From Waterburya agarophytonicola KI4 (GTDB lineage Bacteria > Cyanobacteriota > Cyanobacteriia > Cyanobacteriales > Xenococcaceae): a stretch of 64,000 bases of DNA. Positions 17,991-27,020 of this stretch are shown here, one piece after another. Numbering within the stretch: the stretch's first letter is position 1; each line of letters starts with the position of its first letter. The stretch is taken from NCBI RefSeq assembly GCF_020640915.1, contig NZ_JADWDC010000017.1, forward strand, positions 1 to 64,000. Direction: 5' to 3'. A program made the position numbers and the translations under genes. The notes beneath the pieces were generated by a model. That model saw only the letters and a list, made by a program, of their open reading frames with translations, searched no databases and was not told the origin of the DNA.

Positions 17991-20192
17991 ATGACCGTTG
18001 CCACTAACGTTCCCGCTTTTTGTGAAGGGATTAAACATTTTAAAGAAGACTTGCCTGGTTTTAAGGAATATGGGCAAACACCAGCTATTCAAGAAGGGCA
18101 AACGGCGATCGCTTCCACCACAGATAAAAACGCAGTTTATCAAACCATGTTGGCAGCAGATGCTTTGCGCTATCTCACGTTACACATCACTTCCAGCAAA
18201 CAGTCTGGACATCCAGGGGGATTTGCCAGTATTGCCGATGCGATCGCGTCTTTGGTGATGTTGGGGCATAAAAATATTATTACTGAAGTAGGACATCATG
18301 CTCCTGGTTTTTATAGTAATGTCTTTCTCGATACTTCCTTAGAAGCGATGGGCATCAATACTGTTCGGGATATGGGCGATCGCTTTCGGGAGATGCACGG
18401 TTTATTAGGACACCTTTCAGGACAGATACCTGGCTTACTCAACCCCGCAGGGCCATTAGGACAAGGACAACACTTTGCTATGGCAGGGGCGAAACTCCAT
18501 CCTGGGGTACTATTTCCTGTAACTATCGGCGATGGTGGTCTGGGTGAACCCTATATTATGAGTAGCTTCGGTCACTTTAATACCTCTTTTCCCCAGGTGA
18601 CTAATTTCTTACCAATTTTGGTCTGGAATGGTTTTTCCCAAGAACATCACAGCATGGTTTCTACTAAAACCAATGAAGAGATGATTGCTTATTGGAAAGG
18701 TAATGGTTTTGCAGAAGTAATTTTAGTTAATGCTAAAGATTACGATGATAGTAATCAACCAGGAGACTATGTAAATAGTACTCGCTTCTCTTTTGAAGCT
18801 AGAATGGCATTTTCTCAAGCAGTATTGGAAGCAACGGATAAAGCTGCTAAGTCTGCGTTGGGTGGCACATTAACCGTCTTGATCGTCAAACAACTAAAAG
18901 GATCGGGAGTACATAAAGATGGCGCACAGTCCCATAACCTCTACCCAGGAGATAGCGCAGACAAGGATTATATTATGTCTGCTTTAAAAGAAAGGGCATT
19001 AACCCCCGAAGCCTGGCAGCTTGTGCGTAATAACTATCTTCGTTCTAATGGTGGCGCAGCAGTAGAAACCGTCGTTACGGAAAAAGAATATCCTCTACCC
19101 GACTTGGGCAAGATTCCCCTTGAAGAATATAGCGTTGGAGGAGATAAGAAAGTAGCCACTACCGCCATGGGCGCGATCGCAGGTTATGTAGGACAACAAG
19201 ATAAAAACTTTATTGTAGCAAACGCTGACGGTAATGCAGCATCAGGTATTAATAACATCAATACTGCTCTTAAAATCATCCACCCCACCACCGATGAAAC
19301 CTACTTCCAGCAGCCTAACGGGCAAGTATACGAACCCCTCAGTGAGGATGCTTGTGCTGGATTAGCAGCAGCCCAAGCTTTATTTGGCGCGCGTACTTTA
19401 TGGTGTTCTTACGAATCCTTTGCCATCAATGGTTTACCCATCTGGCAAACTGTAACTCAAGCCATGGCAGAATTACGTCGCCCCACTCCTTCTACTATTA
19501 CTTTATTTACCGCAGGGGCTTTAGAACAAGGGCGTAATGGCTGGACACACCAACGCCCAGAAGTGGAAAACTACTTTGCAGGAATGATGCGTAACGGTAA
19601 CGTCTTCCCTCTCTTCCCCTGCGATGCCAACAGTATCCAAGCCTGTTATGAATGGGCATTAGGTACGAGTAACAAAGGCGTTACGATCACAGCTAGTAAA
19701 TCTCCTTTGGAAATTCGCACTACTCTAGAACAAACTAGGGAAGGATTAGATAAAGGCGCGATCGTCTTGCAAGAGACTCCAGGGGATAAAACTGTTGTCT
19801 TTGCCGTCATTGGCGACATGACTTTAATTCCTACCTTTGAAGCAGCCGAACAGTTGAAATCTCAAGGAATTGGTTCTAAAATCGTCTCTGTAATTAACCC
19901 CCGTCGTCTATATCGTTCTAGCGATACCGCTTGGGATACTATTACTCAATCCCAAGATGGCGATTTCCTCTCCGATGCAGACTTCTCGGCAATGTTCGAT
20001 GGCGATGCCTTAATTGGCGTTACAGGAGGTTCGAGTGCCATGTTAGAACCCGTGATGTTGCGTAGCAATAGCAAGCGTGATCTTTTTGCTTGGAAGCGTG
20101 GAGAAACTACTTCTAGTGCTGGTCAAATTATGGAGTTTAACGGTATTACTGCTGATAATTTTGTTAAACGAGCGAAAGAATTGATTGGTTAG
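17991..20192 (+). CDS. Phosphoketolase/transketolase-like TPP enzyme
   Basis: A 733-residue thiamine diphosphate enzyme of the transketolase superfamily. The N-terminal half has SSKQSGHPGGFASI, GHLSGQIPG and the TPP/Mg motif GDGGLGEPYIMSS...LPILVWNGFS. The C-terminal half has GRNGWTHQRPEVENYF and LFPCDANSIQACY, which recall the phosphoketolase blocks NGFSHQ and PPDAN. It is shorter than standard phosphoketolase (about 800) and longer than transketolase (about 670), and resembles a cyanobacterial family whose substrate I cannot name with certainty. AGAAGGA precedes the ATG. A sulfotransferase gene follows 16 bases later. Confidence 0.75.
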   Translation: MTVATNVPAFCEGIKHFKEDLPGFKEYGQTPAIQEGQTAIASTTDKNAVYQTMLAADALRYLTLHITSSKQSGHPGGFASIADAIASLVMLGHKNIITEVGHHAPGFYSNVFLDTSLEAMGINTVRDMGDRFREMHGLLGHLSGQIPGLLNPAGPLGQGQHFAMAGAKLHPGVLFPVTIGDGGLGEPYIMSSFGHFNTSFPQVTNFLPILVWNGFSQEHHSMVSTKTNEEMIAYWKGNGFAEVILVNAKDYDDSNQPGDYVNSTRFSFEARMAFSQAVLEATDKAAKSALGGTLTVLIVKQLKGSGVHKDGAQSHNLYPGDSADKDYIMSALKERALTPEAWQLVRNNYLRSNGGAAVETVVTEKEYPLPDLGKIPLEEYSVGGDKKVATTAMGAIAGYVGQQDKNFIVANADGNAASGINNINTALKIIHPTTDETYFQQPNGQVYEPLSEDACAGLAAAQALFGARTLWCSYESFAINGLPIWQTVTQAMAELRRPTPSTITLFTAGALEQGRNGWTHQRPEVENYFAGMMRNGNVFPLFPCDANSIQACYEWALGTSNKGVTITASKSPLEIRTTLEQTREGLDKGAIVLQETPGDKTVVFAVIGDMTLIPTFEAAEQLKSQGIGSKIVSVINPRRLYRSSDTAWDTITQSQDGDFLSDADFSAMFDGDALIGVTGGSSAMLEPVMLRSNSKRDLFAWKRGETTSSAGQIMEFNGITADNFVKRAKELIG

Positions 20193-20208
20193 ATTTTTTG
20201 CATAGAAG

Positions 20209-21069
20209 ATGGGAGATCTCAATCGGCTCATCTTCTATTTTAGAAAGTTGTTTGAAATTGTTTGGAGATGTTTTGTGGTCAGGTTTTTAAAATATTCTGC
20301 TGCCAACTATAATGCTTTAAATAAAAATGGACTTCATAATTTTGCACAAAATCACAGTTTGCACATCTATGAATCCAATAGCATTTATAGTTTTATTCCC
20401 AAAAATGCCTGTAGCACTATGAGAACTTCCATCGCCTATGCTAATGGTTGCATTGATAATTCTCAAGATTTTAACTGGATACATAAAAATAATCAAACGT
20501 TTAGAGCTAGCCTGTCTGACTTGATTCGGGCAGATTATACATTTGTAATCTTACGCTGTCCCTATGCTAGATTAGCCAGTTTATATCTCGACAAAATAGT
20601 TTCTAAATATCCCCCTGCCTGGAATTTTTATGACTTAATTAAGAGAACAACTGAGTTAGATAATATTTCTTTCACAGACTTTGTTAATCATTTATCGAAG
20701 AAACCAATACTTAATGGCGATATTCACTGGAGACAACAAACCGATTTTTTGGTTTATCAACAGTATGATGATTATTTCTGCCTAGAAGATTTTAAACAGG
20801 TAATTAAAACTTTAAATGAGAAAATTGGCTTGGATATAATTGATGCTCGTGATCTCACTAATCATGGAATAAATAAATTTGAATTAGTAGACGACGAGAA
20901 CTATGCTCAGGTTAAATCTAGCGATATTTTAAGATTAAAGACAAATGGATATTGTCCAACTCCGAAATCTCTTTATTCCGATAAATTAATTGAAAAAGTT
21001 AAGACGATATATGAGCAAGATCTGAAATTATATCAAGAAAATTTTCCACAAGAATACTTGATGTTTTAG
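20209..21069 (+). CDS. Sulfotransferase family protein
   Basis: A 286-residue protein of the carbohydrate/Sulfotransfer_2-like family, which transfers sulfate from PAPS. The 5'-phosphosulfate loop is FIPKNACSTMRTSI (about 62-75) and the 3'-phosphate motif is VILRCPYARLASLYLDK (about 110-126). No signal peptide. It begins 16 bases after the TPP enzyme gene and could be cotranscribed, although the functional link is not obvious. The ATG has only a weak ribosome-binding site and the first 25 residues are not family-typical, so the true start may be slightly downstream. AT-richer than its neighbours. Confidence 0.75.
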   Translation: MGDLNRLIFYFRKLFEIVWRCFVVRFLKYSAANYNALNKNGLHNFAQNHSLHIYESNSIYSFIPKNACSTMRTSIAYANGCIDNSQDFNWIHKNNQTFRASLSDLIRADYTFVILRCPYARLASLYLDKIVSKYPPAWNFYDLIKRTTELDNISFTDFVNHLSKKPILNGDIHWRQQTDFLVYQQYDDYFCLEDFKQVIKTLNEKIGLDIIDARDLTNHGINKFELVDDENYAQVKSSDILRLKTNGYCPTPKSLYSDKLIEKVKTIYEQDLKLYQENFPQEYLMF

Positions 21070-21348
21070 CAAATATATGATTATGCTCGATTATATTCTA
21101 AACTAGAGCGATCGCTCCCTACAGTTCTTTTATTTGAGTTAAATAAAGCGATCGCTCTACTAATCTAAAAGTTTGGAAAAGAAATGCGATCGCTATTCTT
21201 AAAAAAATGAGAATTGCTGGCTTGGTAACAAGATTTTGTCAATGCTCAATTTTATCTACTAGCTTTTGATAAGCTATTTAAGTTGTATTTGATCAAACAT
21301 TTTTCTCAAAAATAAACAACTTTTAGTTAATTTTGAACGTAAATAATA

Positions 21349-22299
21349 ATGAATATTCAAATTGTTACTGGTGCAGCAGGATTTATAGGCTCTCACTTGG
21401 CTGAGACTTTATTAAAACAAGGATCGGAAGTAATTGGCATCGATCAATTCAATGACTACTACGATCTTCAGATAAAACAGAATAATGTAGCTAACCTAAA
21501 ACAATACCCAGGGTTCAAATTAATTAAAGCCAACATTCAAGATCTCGATTGGCAAAAGCTTTTGCAGTCAGTAGAAGTGGTCTATCATCAAGCAGCACAA
21601 GCTGGAGTGAGATCTAGCTGGGGACAAGATTTTCATCACTATACGGAAAGAAACATCAATGCCACCCAAGTAATTTTAGAAGGAGCAAAACAAGTCAAAT
21701 CTCTGAAAAGAATAGTCTATGCTTCAAGTTCCTCGATCTATGGTGATGCGGTAACTATGCCCACCCCCGAAACCTTATGTCCTAAACCAGTATCCCCTTA
21801 TGGTATCACCAAGCTGGCAGGAGAACGTTTGTGTTGGCTATATCAGCATAATTTTGGCGTACCCGTAACTTCCCTGCGTTATTTTACCGTATATGGTCCC
21901 CGTCAAAGACCAGATATGGCTTTTCATAAATTTTTCAAAGCAGCAATTAATAATGAAGCAATTTCTATTTATGGCGACGGACAACAAACCAGAGACTACA
22001 CCTATGTTAGCGATGCGGTAGCAGCTAACTTGGCTGCGGGAGAAGTCCCCGAAGCTATTGGGGAAGTGTTTAATGTTGGTGGTGGTAGTCGAGTAACTTT
22101 GATGGAATTATTGGATATTATGGAGCAAGTTACCGGACATCCTATTAAAAAGGATTACACGAATAATGCAGCGGGAGATGCTCGTCATACTAGCGCAGAT
22201 GTGACTAAAGCACAAAAGCTTTTGAATTATATTCCTCAAGTTTCTCTCCAAGAAGGTTTAGCTCAAGAATGGCAATGGATGCAATCACTATATGCATAA
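21349..22299 (+). CDS. NAD-dependent sugar-nucleotide epimerase/dehydratase
   Basis: A 316-residue extended short-chain dehydrogenase. NAD motif TGAAGFIGSHLAETLL (7-22), acidic cofactor residue in GIDQFNDYYD, catalytic Ser/Thr in YASSSSIYGD and catalytic YGITK (Tyr and Lys). LRYFTVYGPRQRPDMAFHKF is close to UDP-glucuronate 4-epimerase and UDP-glucose epimerase relatives. It probably supplies a sugar nucleotide for exopolysaccharide. The exact substrate is uncertain. The 279-base gap before it holds several HIP1 sites but no gene. Confidence 0.85.
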   Translation: MNIQIVTGAAGFIGSHLAETLLKQGSEVIGIDQFNDYYDLQIKQNNVANLKQYPGFKLIKANIQDLDWQKLLQSVEVVYHQAAQAGVRSSWGQDFHHYTERNINATQVILEGAKQVKSLKRIVYASSSSIYGDAVTMPTPETLCPKPVSPYGITKLAGERLCWLYQHNFGVPVTSLRYFTVYGPRQRPDMAFHKFFKAAINNEAISIYGDGQQTRDYTYVSDAVAANLAAGEVPEAIGEVFNVGGGSRVTLMELLDIMEQVTGHPIKKDYTNNAAGDARHTSADVTKAQKLLNYIPQVSLQEGLAQEWQWMQSLYA

Positions 22300-22336
22300 G
22301 CCAAAGCTATTTTAATAGTTTTATTAGACATTCTAT

Positions 22337-22783
22337 TTAAGTTTGTGCGACAGAATCTGATTTTCTCTCCCAAAGGAATTTTCTTTCTGATTCTTTAATC
22401 GGCACATCATTAATACTTGCTTCTCGTCGCTTCATTAAGCCATTTTCGGCAAATTCCCAATTTTCATTACCGTAAGCACGATACCAAAATCCTCCATCAT
22501 CGTGCCATTCATATTCAAAGCATACAGAGATGCGATTATCGGTGAAACTCCAAAGTCTTTTTTTGAGGCGATAGTCTAATTCTTTTGCCCATTTACGTTC
22601 TAAAAAAGCAATAATTTCTTCTCTACCGTTGATAAATTCAGCACGGTTGCGCCACTGAGAATCAATGGTATAAGCGAGCGCGACTTTTTCGGGGTTGCGA
22701 CCATTCCAGCCATCTTCGGCAGCTTGGACTTTGGCTTTGGCTGTTTCTAGGGTAAAGGGTGGTAGGGGTGGTTTGGTTTCCAT
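22337..22783 (-). CDS. NTF2-like protein, DUF1348 family
   Basis: A 148-residue protein of the SnoaL/NTF2-like DUF1348 family, recognisable from [27 protein letters not shown] and GMW-type cavity residues such as [23 protein letters not shown]. Function is unknown; related folds bind or isomerise small molecules. It is the last gene of the cyanate operon, 107 bases after cynS, on the same strand, and may be cotranscribed with it. Confidence 0.8.
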   Translation of the reverse strand: METKPPLPPFTLETAKAKVQAAEDGWNGRNPEKVALAYTIDSQWRNRAEFINGREEIIAFLERKWAKELDYRLKKRLWSFTDNRISVCFEYEWHDDGGFWYRAYGNENWEFAENGLMKRREASINDVPIKESERKFLWERKSDSVAQT

Positions 22784-22890
22784 GGGGCTAATTACTGATT
22801 ATTTTTGGAGGGCATTGTTTAAGCTATCGCATTTTTATAATTATCTATAATTATCGATCGCCATGCCCCCTACTTCTATCTTTCAAATAA

Positions 22891-23334
22891 TTACCATTTT
22901 TTATAGGGTAAAAACTTACCACACATTACTATTTGAACGCGATCGCCTTTAGGATCTGGAACTTTCTCTACTTCTACGGAGAAATCAATCGCACTCATAA
23001 TACCGTCGCCAAATTTTTCGTGGACTACGGCTTTGATGGGCATGCCATATACCTGCATGATTTCATAGAAGCGATAGATTAAAGGATCGGTGGGGATTTG
23101 GGGTTCGAGAGATCCTTTTAAGGGTGCAATAGTTAGGGGTTCAGCCATTGATTCGGGTAGTCCCAAAGTAGTAACTATTTTAGTAGCTTCTTCCATATTG
23201 GCACTAGCTTGGCGGTAGATTACCGAAGCGATCCAGGTTTCGTCTAGTCCGACGGCTTTTTCTAAGTCTTCAAAGGTGATTCCTTTTTCTTTTTTTGCTG
23301 CTAATAGTTTTTCGGTGATTTCTGAGATTAGCAT
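22891..23334 (-). CDS. cynS: Cyanate hydratase (cyanase)
   Basis: Converts cyanate and bicarbonate to ammonia and CO2. At 147 residues it is the usual length; the N-terminal helical domain is followed by the catalytic domain with Arg88 and Glu91 ([13 protein letters not shown]) and Ser114 (GIMSAIDF), the known active-site triad. It lies downstream of an ABC transporter gene set in the order A-B-D-S known from cyanobacterial cynABDS operons, which makes the transporter a cyanate importer rather than a nitrate importer. Confidence 0.96.
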   Translation of the reverse strand: MLISEITEKLLAAKKEKGITFEDLEKAVGLDETWIASVIYRQASANMEEATKIVTTLGLPESMAEPLTIAPLKGSLEPQIPTDPLIYRFYEIMQVYGMPIKAVVHEKFGDGIMSAIDFSVEVEKVPDPKGDRVQIVMCGKFLPYKKW

Positions 23335-23346
23335 TATTCTTGCTCC

Positions 23347-23395
23347 TTATTACTTATTACTTATTACTTATTACTTATTACTTATTACTTATTAC
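23347..23395. repeat. Heptanucleotide repeat (TTATTAC) x7
   Basis: Seven exact tandem copies of TTATTAC fill almost the whole spacer between cynD and cynS and run to the last codons of cynD. Same heptamer as at 4343 and 15533. Confidence 0.9.
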
Positions 23396-24276
23396 TTAAT
23401 CCTTGCTGCCTCAACCGCCCTAGTTTCCCGATACAGATGGTCTTCCATCTCTTGTTTTAGCTTGAGATAATCGGGATGATTTTCGACGGTGGTGCGATCG
23501 CGGGGACGGGGGAAGGGGACTTCTAATACCTCGTCGATTCTGGCTGCGGGGCCTTTGGTCATCATAATTATGCGATCGGATAGCAGTAAGGCTTCATCGA
23601 TGCTGTGGGTAATCATGATGGCAGTTTTGCGCTGTTGTTCCCAAATACGCTCAATTTCGTCTTGTAAGAAGCCACGAGTCAGGGCATCTAAAGCCCCAAA
23701 TGGCTCATCCATGAGCAATATTTGCGGATTTATGGCTAAAGCTCTAGCTATGCCGACTCTTTGGCGCATTCCTCCCGATAGCTCGTGGGGATGTTTTTTT
23801 TCTGCCCCCGTTAAGCCCACAAGCTGAATATTTTCTTTGATAATTCGCTGTTGTTGTTTTGCAGGCATTTTCGGAAAAACAGTTTCCACCGCAAACTTGA
23901 TGTTGCCTAAAACTGTCATCCAGGGCATAAGGGCATAGTTTTGAAATACCATACCGCGATCGGGCCCAGGTTTATCTACTACTTGTCCATTAATTAATAC
24001 TTCGCCACTGCTAGCAGTACTCAAACCCGCAATGATATCTAGTAGGGTAGACTTACCACATCCAGAAGGGCCAATAATGGAAACAAAGGTATTATGTTCG
24101 ATGTCGAGATTAATATCTTCGATCGCCACAAAATCCGAACTTGCTTGACCAGTAATTTTATTTAGCCAACCACTCCTACCAGGAAACATCTTCGATATAT
24201 GACGCAAAGATATCTGAGATTCGGTTGCACTGTTTGTAGTCACAGTTTGATTATTTGTTGAATATGAAGTACTCAT
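23392..24276 (-). CDS. cynD: Cyanate/nitrate-type ABC transporter ATPase
   Basis: A 294-residue ATPase of the NrtD/SsuB/TauB family. Walker A GPSGCGKSTLLD, Q-loop NYALMPWMTV, signature LSGGMRQRVGIARA, Walker B ILLMDEPFGALD and the switch His in ITHSIDEAL. Residues 1-45 are a hydrophilic extension. It overlaps the permease gene by 4 bases (ATGA), showing tight translational coupling. No C-terminal NrtA-like domain is fused, so it is NrtD-like and not NrtC-like. Confidence 0.9.
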   Translation of the reverse strand: MSTSYSTNNQTVTTNSATESQISLRHISKMFPGRSGWLNKITGQASSDFVAIEDINLDIEHNTFVSIIGPSGCGKSTLLDIIAGLSTASSGEVLINGQVVDKPGPDRGMVFQNYALMPWMTVLGNIKFAVETVFPKMPAKQQQRIIKENIQLVGLTGAEKKHPHELSGGMRQRVGIARALAINPQILLMDEPFGALDALTRGFLQDEIERIWEQQRKTAIMITHSIDEALLLSDRIIMMTKGPAARIDEVLEVPFPRPRDRTTVENHPDYLKLKQEMEDHLYRETRAVEAARIK

Positions 24277-25103
24277 GATTGCTTACCAAAAGAAACTATT
24301 TTTTCTAGATAGGCAAAGATTTGATCGAGGACAATTCCCACAATGCCGATAATAAAGATAGCTACCAGAATATTTGGAATATAAAGGTTGTTCCATTCAT
24401 TCCAGATAAAGTAGCCCAGTCCCGTACCCAAAAGCATTTCGGCAGCTACAATTACCAGCCAGGATATTCCCATGCTGATACGCAGCCCAGAGATAATGTT
24501 AGGCAATGCAGCGGGAATAATTACTTTGAAAATCGTGCGCCATCTAGATGCACCAAGGGTTTTGGAGACATTAAGATAGCTCGAATCGACGTTAGCTACC
24601 CCAAAAGCTGTATTGGTTAAGGTAGGCCAAATGCTAGCGATGGTAATGATAAAAATACCTGTCAATTCCGAATCGCGGAAGATATACAGTCCTAGGGGCA
24701 GCCAAGCTAAGGGAGACACGGGTTTTAGGAGTTGGAAATAAGGATTAAAGGCTTTAAACGCCACCTTAGAAATACCGACCAAAATACCTAAAGGTACTGC
24801 TATTAGAGAAGCTAGAGTATAGCCGATGGCAACTCGCCTCAAGCTAATTAATAAATTCCAGCCGATACCCATATCATTAGGGCCATTTTTGTAAAAAGGA
24901 TGAGTTACCCAATACCATAATTCTTTGATGGTTAAAGATGCAGTGGGCATTCCTTTGGAAAATATTTTTAGCTTTGCACCCATTTCCCAAAATAGGAGGA
25001 AAATTCCTAATGAAAGCAAGAACAGCAGTAACGCCTGGACATTTTCGTTATCGAGTATTTTCTCCTTCTTCTCTTTGTTTATCGTTGTTCTAAGTACAGT
25101 CAT
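24273..25103 (-). CDS. cynB: Cyanate/nitrate-type ABC transporter permease
   Basis: A 276-residue inner membrane permease of the NrtB/SsuC family with about six helices, the first at 25-45. The cytoplasmic EAA-like loop that contacts the ATPase is NVSKTLGASRWRTIFKVIIPAALPNIISGLR (about 178-208). Eleven bases after cynA and overlapping cynD. Confidence 0.92.
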   Translation of the reverse strand: MTVLRTTINKEKKEKILDNENVQALLLFLLSLGIFLLFWEMGAKLKIFSKGMPTASLTIKELWYWVTHPFYKNGPNDMGIGWNLLISLRRVAIGYTLASLIAVPLGILVGISKVAFKAFNPYFQLLKPVSPLAWLPLGLYIFRDSELTGIFIITIASIWPTLTNTAFGVANVDSSYLNVSKTLGASRWRTIFKVIIPAALPNIISGLRISMGISWLVIVAAEMLLGTGLGYFIWNEWNNLYIPNILVAIFIIGIVGIVLDQIFAYLEKIVSFGKQS

Positions 25104-25114
25104 TGGTTATTGGT

Positions 25115-26737
25115 TTAAACGCCATATTTTTTAATTTGTTCGTCAACATATTCCTGGGGTTTGGCAGGATCGAAGGTGTCAAATTCAAGGGTTTCAGTAC
25201 GATAAATTTCGGCTGGAGGGGTTTGTCCCACTTCCGTGGCTAATTCCCTGGCTAAGTCGGTCATAAAGACTTTTTTACCTACTTCCTCGTATTTACCATC
25301 GGCGATCGCAGTTTGCACCTTACCATCTCCCTGCAAGTCCCAACGCACTAACTGAGAGGAAATCCAGTTAGCAAAACTTTGCCAGGGATAGGGATCGAAA
25401 CCAATGCGATCTGGAATTGACTGAGTATTACCCAAACCATCGTCAAAGTTACCCGTTAATACGGCCTCTACTACCTCTACAGGCTGATTGAGAAATGCTC
25501 TTTCCGATATCGCCTTAGCAATTTCGGGGCGGTTAGCAGGATCTTGGGCATAGCCAGCAGCTTCAATAATTGCTTTGTTTAACGATCTAAAGGTATTGGG
25601 GTTGGCAGATATCCATTCATCGCTGGCAGCAAAGGCACAACAAGGATGTCCTGGCCATATTTCCTTAGTCAATTTATGAATAAAACCAGCTTCTTCATAT
25701 ACTGCCCTTTGATTGAAAGGATCGGGCATTAAGTATGCGTCAATATCTCCTGCTACTAACTGGGCAATACTATCTGGTGGCGGTACAGCACGAATTTTGA
25801 CATCTTTATCAGGATCTATGCCTCCCGTAGCTAAGTAATAACGCAGCAACAGATTGTGCATTGAATAGGGGAAAGGTACGCCAATATTAAAACCTTTGAA
25901 GTCGGCAGGGCCATTTATTTTGCCTTTATACTTATTAGCAACAGTAATCGCCTGTCCGTTGATGTTTTCTACACTAGCAAGCTTTACCCCAAAGGAAGAC
26001 GAACCCAGTCCCAAGGTCATAGCTATCGGCATAGGTGCAAGCATATGATAGGCATCTAGTTCTCCTGCGATCGCCGAATCTCTGACCGCACCCCAACTAG
26101 GCATTTTAACTACTTCGGCATTAAAGCCATATTTTTTATAAAAGCCCAAGGGTTCGGACATAATAATTGGTGTGGCGCAGGTGATCGGAATAAAGCCAAT
26201 TTTTAAGTCTTTTTTCTCTAAATTATCTGCACCAGCAGGGGCGTCCGAAGTATCTGTAGCCGCATCATCTCCTGGTGAGGGGGCGCAGTTGGTTAAGGTA
26301 ACTAAAGCTGCACCTACTGCTAAATTTTTGAGGAAGCGACGACGACTAAAGTCTCCAGCACGAATGGTATCACCGAAAAACTCGCCAGCCTTGTGTCCAA
26401 ATGCAGCAGCGAAAGCATTATCTATACCTCCCGCCTGTTTGCAGAGTTCTAAGACTAATCTTTCTCGTTTTGGATCGCCCTTCCCAGCCATCTTGAGTAA
26501 CAAAGTCTGACGCAAGTCGGCTGCATTAACTGTATCCGCCATTTTAAAGGCATTGGGTTTGTAAATCCCCATCTTTGCCAAGTCGTCAATCATATCTACT
26601 GGATCTTGAGGCATATCTCCCATGAACTTCCAGTGATCGTCGGTAAGATGCAAACCACCACAATCTTTGCATGGTGTATTCAATCCACTCAGATTAACTT
26701 CTTTATTTATAGAATTTGTATTTAAAGAAATTACCAT
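25115..26737 (-). CDS. cynA: Cyanate/nitrate-type ABC substrate-binding protein with N-terminal extension
   Basis: A 540-residue NrtA/CmpA-like binding protein. A twin-arginine lipoprotein signal, SRRRFLKNLAVGAALVTLTNC (Cys151), lies at 131-151, followed by the binding domain 175-540 (DLKIGFIPITCATPIIMSEPLGFYKKYG in part). Ahead of the signal are 130 residues without membrane character that begin with a C-x2-C-x3-H cluster (Cys23, Cys26, His30) and contain a helical segment (PVDMIDDLAKMGIYKP...). Families normally start at the Tat motif. The extension has normal codon use and no internal start with a convincing ribosome site. Cyanate specificity comes from cynS linkage. Confidence 0.88.
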   Translation of the reverse strand: MVISLNTNSINKEVNLSGLNTPCKDCGGLHLTDDHWKFMGDMPQDPVDMIDDLAKMGIYKPNAFKMADTVNAADLRQTLLLKMAGKGDPKRERLVLELCKQAGGIDNAFAAAFGHKAGEFFGDTIRAGDFSRRRFLKNLAVGAALVTLTNCAPSPGDDAATDTSDAPAGADNLEKKDLKIGFIPITCATPIIMSEPLGFYKKYGFNAEVVKMPSWGAVRDSAIAGELDAYHMLAPMPIAMTLGLGSSSFGVKLASVENINGQAITVANKYKGKINGPADFKGFNIGVPFPYSMHNLLLRYYLATGGIDPDKDVKIRAVPPPDSIAQLVAGDIDAYLMPDPFNQRAVYEEAGFIHKLTKEIWPGHPCCAFAASDEWISANPNTFRSLNKAIIEAAGYAQDPANRPEIAKAISERAFLNQPVEVVEAVLTGNFDDGLGNTQSIPDRIGFDPYPWQSFANWISSQLVRWDLQGDGKVQTAIADGKYEEVGKKVFMTDLARELATEVGQTPPAEIYRTETLEFDTFDPAKPQEYVDEQIKKYGV

Positions 26738-26764
26738 AGCTTTAATTAATATTTTGCTGTTAAG

Positions 26765-26808
26765 TAATTAGAACCTTTTGTGGATTAAAAAAATGTAGCA
26801 ATTTTTAC
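26765..26808 (-). promoter_or_regulatory. NtcA-activated promoter of the cyanate operon
   Basis: On the minus strand 26808-26795 reads GTAAAAATTGCTAC, a perfect GTA-N8-TAC box for NtcA, the global nitrogen regulator. It is followed after 24 bases by the -10-like TAATTA (26770-26765), which fits the usual 20-24 base spacing. The cynA ATG lies about 28 bases further on. It predicts induction under ammonium limitation. Confidence 0.75.
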
Positions 26809-27020
26809 GTAATTAAAATTAGATTGAATATGTAGAAAAAATAGATTTACTAATTTAAACAACAGAAAAGGTGGGTAATTATCGAATTGATAACTACGCT
26901 AGGATATATAATCGCAAACACTTGCTTTGTTTTTGTTTTTAACAACAGTAAGCTCAACTTGAGGATACCAGAAAAGTAGATAGCTTGGCATTGAACTACT
27001 TTTAGCAAAAGTAGGATTTT

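Noticed and set aside
20341-20364. Two TTGCACA copies in the sulfotransferase gene
   Set aside because: They are spaced by 10 bases rather than 4 and lie inside a coding region, so this is not an L box.
23347-23395. CRISPR-like array
   Set aside because: The units are 7 bases with no spacers; it is a simple tandem repeat.
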